A stretch of 22,905 nucleotides of DNA, from the NCBI GenBank assembly GCA_041178325.1, contig JBEGVN010000090.1, positions 1 through 22,905 of the forward strand. The letters run 5' to 3'. The stretch comes from UBA6136 sp041178325. Lineage in GTDB: Bacteria > Pseudomonadota > Gammaproteobacteria > Methylococcales > Methylococcaceae. Position numbers and translations under genes: made by a program. Below, piece by piece: positions 22,716 through 22,905 of this stretch (position 1 is its first letter; each line of letters opens with the position of its first letter). Below the pieces are notes generated by a model. It saw only the letters and a list, made by a program, of their open reading frames with translations. It was not told the origin of the DNA and ran no database searches.

Positions 22716-22905
22716 CGGCCCTCCCCAGCGATCTGAGCAGTGCACGCAACGCCTTCCGGGCAACGCACAGTTGCGATTGGGCCTCGTTCCTGGCCTTTGA
22801 TCATGAGAAAAGATCGCTCTTCAATTACAGGGGCGTTGGGTGACAGCCTGGCCGGGGCCAAGTCCTCCGGGTTTCTCAAAAGGAGATGAATGGTTCCAGA
22901 CTGCT
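22712..22905 (-). CDS. cpaB: C-terminal end of Flp pilus assembly protein CpaB/RcpC (partial)
   Basis: The minus-strand frame is open from the window edge to a TGA at 22712-22714, giving 63 residues. The beginning, SGTIHLLLRNPEDLAP, matches the end of the conserved CpaB/RcpC domain, where a GT.TLALRNP.D segment is typical. The rest is a short tail ending in CPEGVACTAQIAGEGR, with two cysteines. The stop overlaps the GTG start of the TadG-like gene by 4 nt (GTGA). CpaB normally sits immediately before cpaC, which strengthens the call; here the TadG-like gene separates them. Confidence 0.75.
   Translation of the reverse strand, partial: QSGTIHLLLRNPEDLAPARLSPNAPVIEERSFLMIKGQERGPIATVRCPEGVACTAQIAGEGR

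Noticed and set aside
1..22905. CRISPR arrays, tRNA or rRNA genes, insertion sequences, toxin-antitoxin or other defence genes
   Set aside because: Looked for on both strands; no regularly spaced repeats, tRNA-like segments, transposase motifs or defence-family motifs were seen. The reading was by eye, so small RNAs could be missed.

Overview
The window looks like a chromosomal stretch from a Gram-negative proteobacterium, most likely beta- or gammaproteobacterial (Acidithiobacillia included). The protein families point that way: a Can-type beta-carbonic anhydrase, DUF2288, DUF423, an entericidin-like lipoprotein and the trpG-trpD-trpC order. Signal peptides, lipoboxes and a secretin imply an outer membrane. 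Two carbonic anhydrases, a SulP anion transporter and HypF would suit an organism with active inorganic-carbon and possibly hydrogen metabolism, such as a chemolithoautotroph. That lifestyle is inference: no carbon-fixation or hydrogenase structural gene lies in the window. The species was not identified.

Layout. 1-4833 (+): the end of an NdvA-type ABC exporter, then htpG behind a good sigma-32-type promoter, a strong intrinsic terminator, a DUF423 membrane protein and an unnamed four-helix membrane protein. 4729-14698 (-): a long run of same-strand genes. In transcription order these are trpG, trpD, trpC and an inositol-monophosphatase-family enzyme; a two-gene unit of a small exported protein plus a periplasmic alpha-carbonic anhydrase; then a membrane-anchored seven-bladed beta-propeller protein, hypF, a DUF2288 protein and a Kef-type antiporter. 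The antiporter gene overlaps the convergent membrane-protein gene by 105 nt. 14855-15825 (+): a 47-residue entericidin-like lipoprotein and an unrecognised cysteine-containing exported protein with its own promoter, closed by a bidirectional terminator. 15926-18133 (-): a SulP transporter directly followed by a beta-carbonic anhydrase. 18424-19707 (+): a GT87/DUF2029 multi-pass glycosyltransferase. 19712-22905 (-): the distal end of a Tad/Flp pilus locus, namely the CpaB C-terminus (cut by the window edge), a TadG-like protein, the CpaC/RcpA secretin and a small lipoprotein, all tightly coupled.

How the genes work together. Periplasmic alpha-CA, inner-membrane SulP and cytoplasmic beta-CA could together handle CO2/bicarbonate across the envelope. 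The trp genes supply anthranilate synthase subunit II (possibly shared with folate synthesis), anthranilate phosphoribosyltransferase and indole-glycerol-phosphate synthase; trpE is not here. The Tad genes supply the outer-membrane channel and envelope parts of a pilus whose motor genes lie outside the window.

Points most worth a second look: the exported small protein paired with an alpha-CA that has Tyr at the usual proton-shuttle His position; the orphan hypF behind a membrane-anchored propeller gene; the unusual Tad gene order; the terminator lying directly against the DUF423 ribosome-binding site; and an 18-nt lipobox segment shared almost exactly by two otherwise different lipoprotein genes. 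I found no CRISPR array, insertion sequence, tRNA or rRNA, and no clearly new multi-gene defence or mobile system. No intergenic stretch exceeds 300 bases; the longest is 18134-18423.
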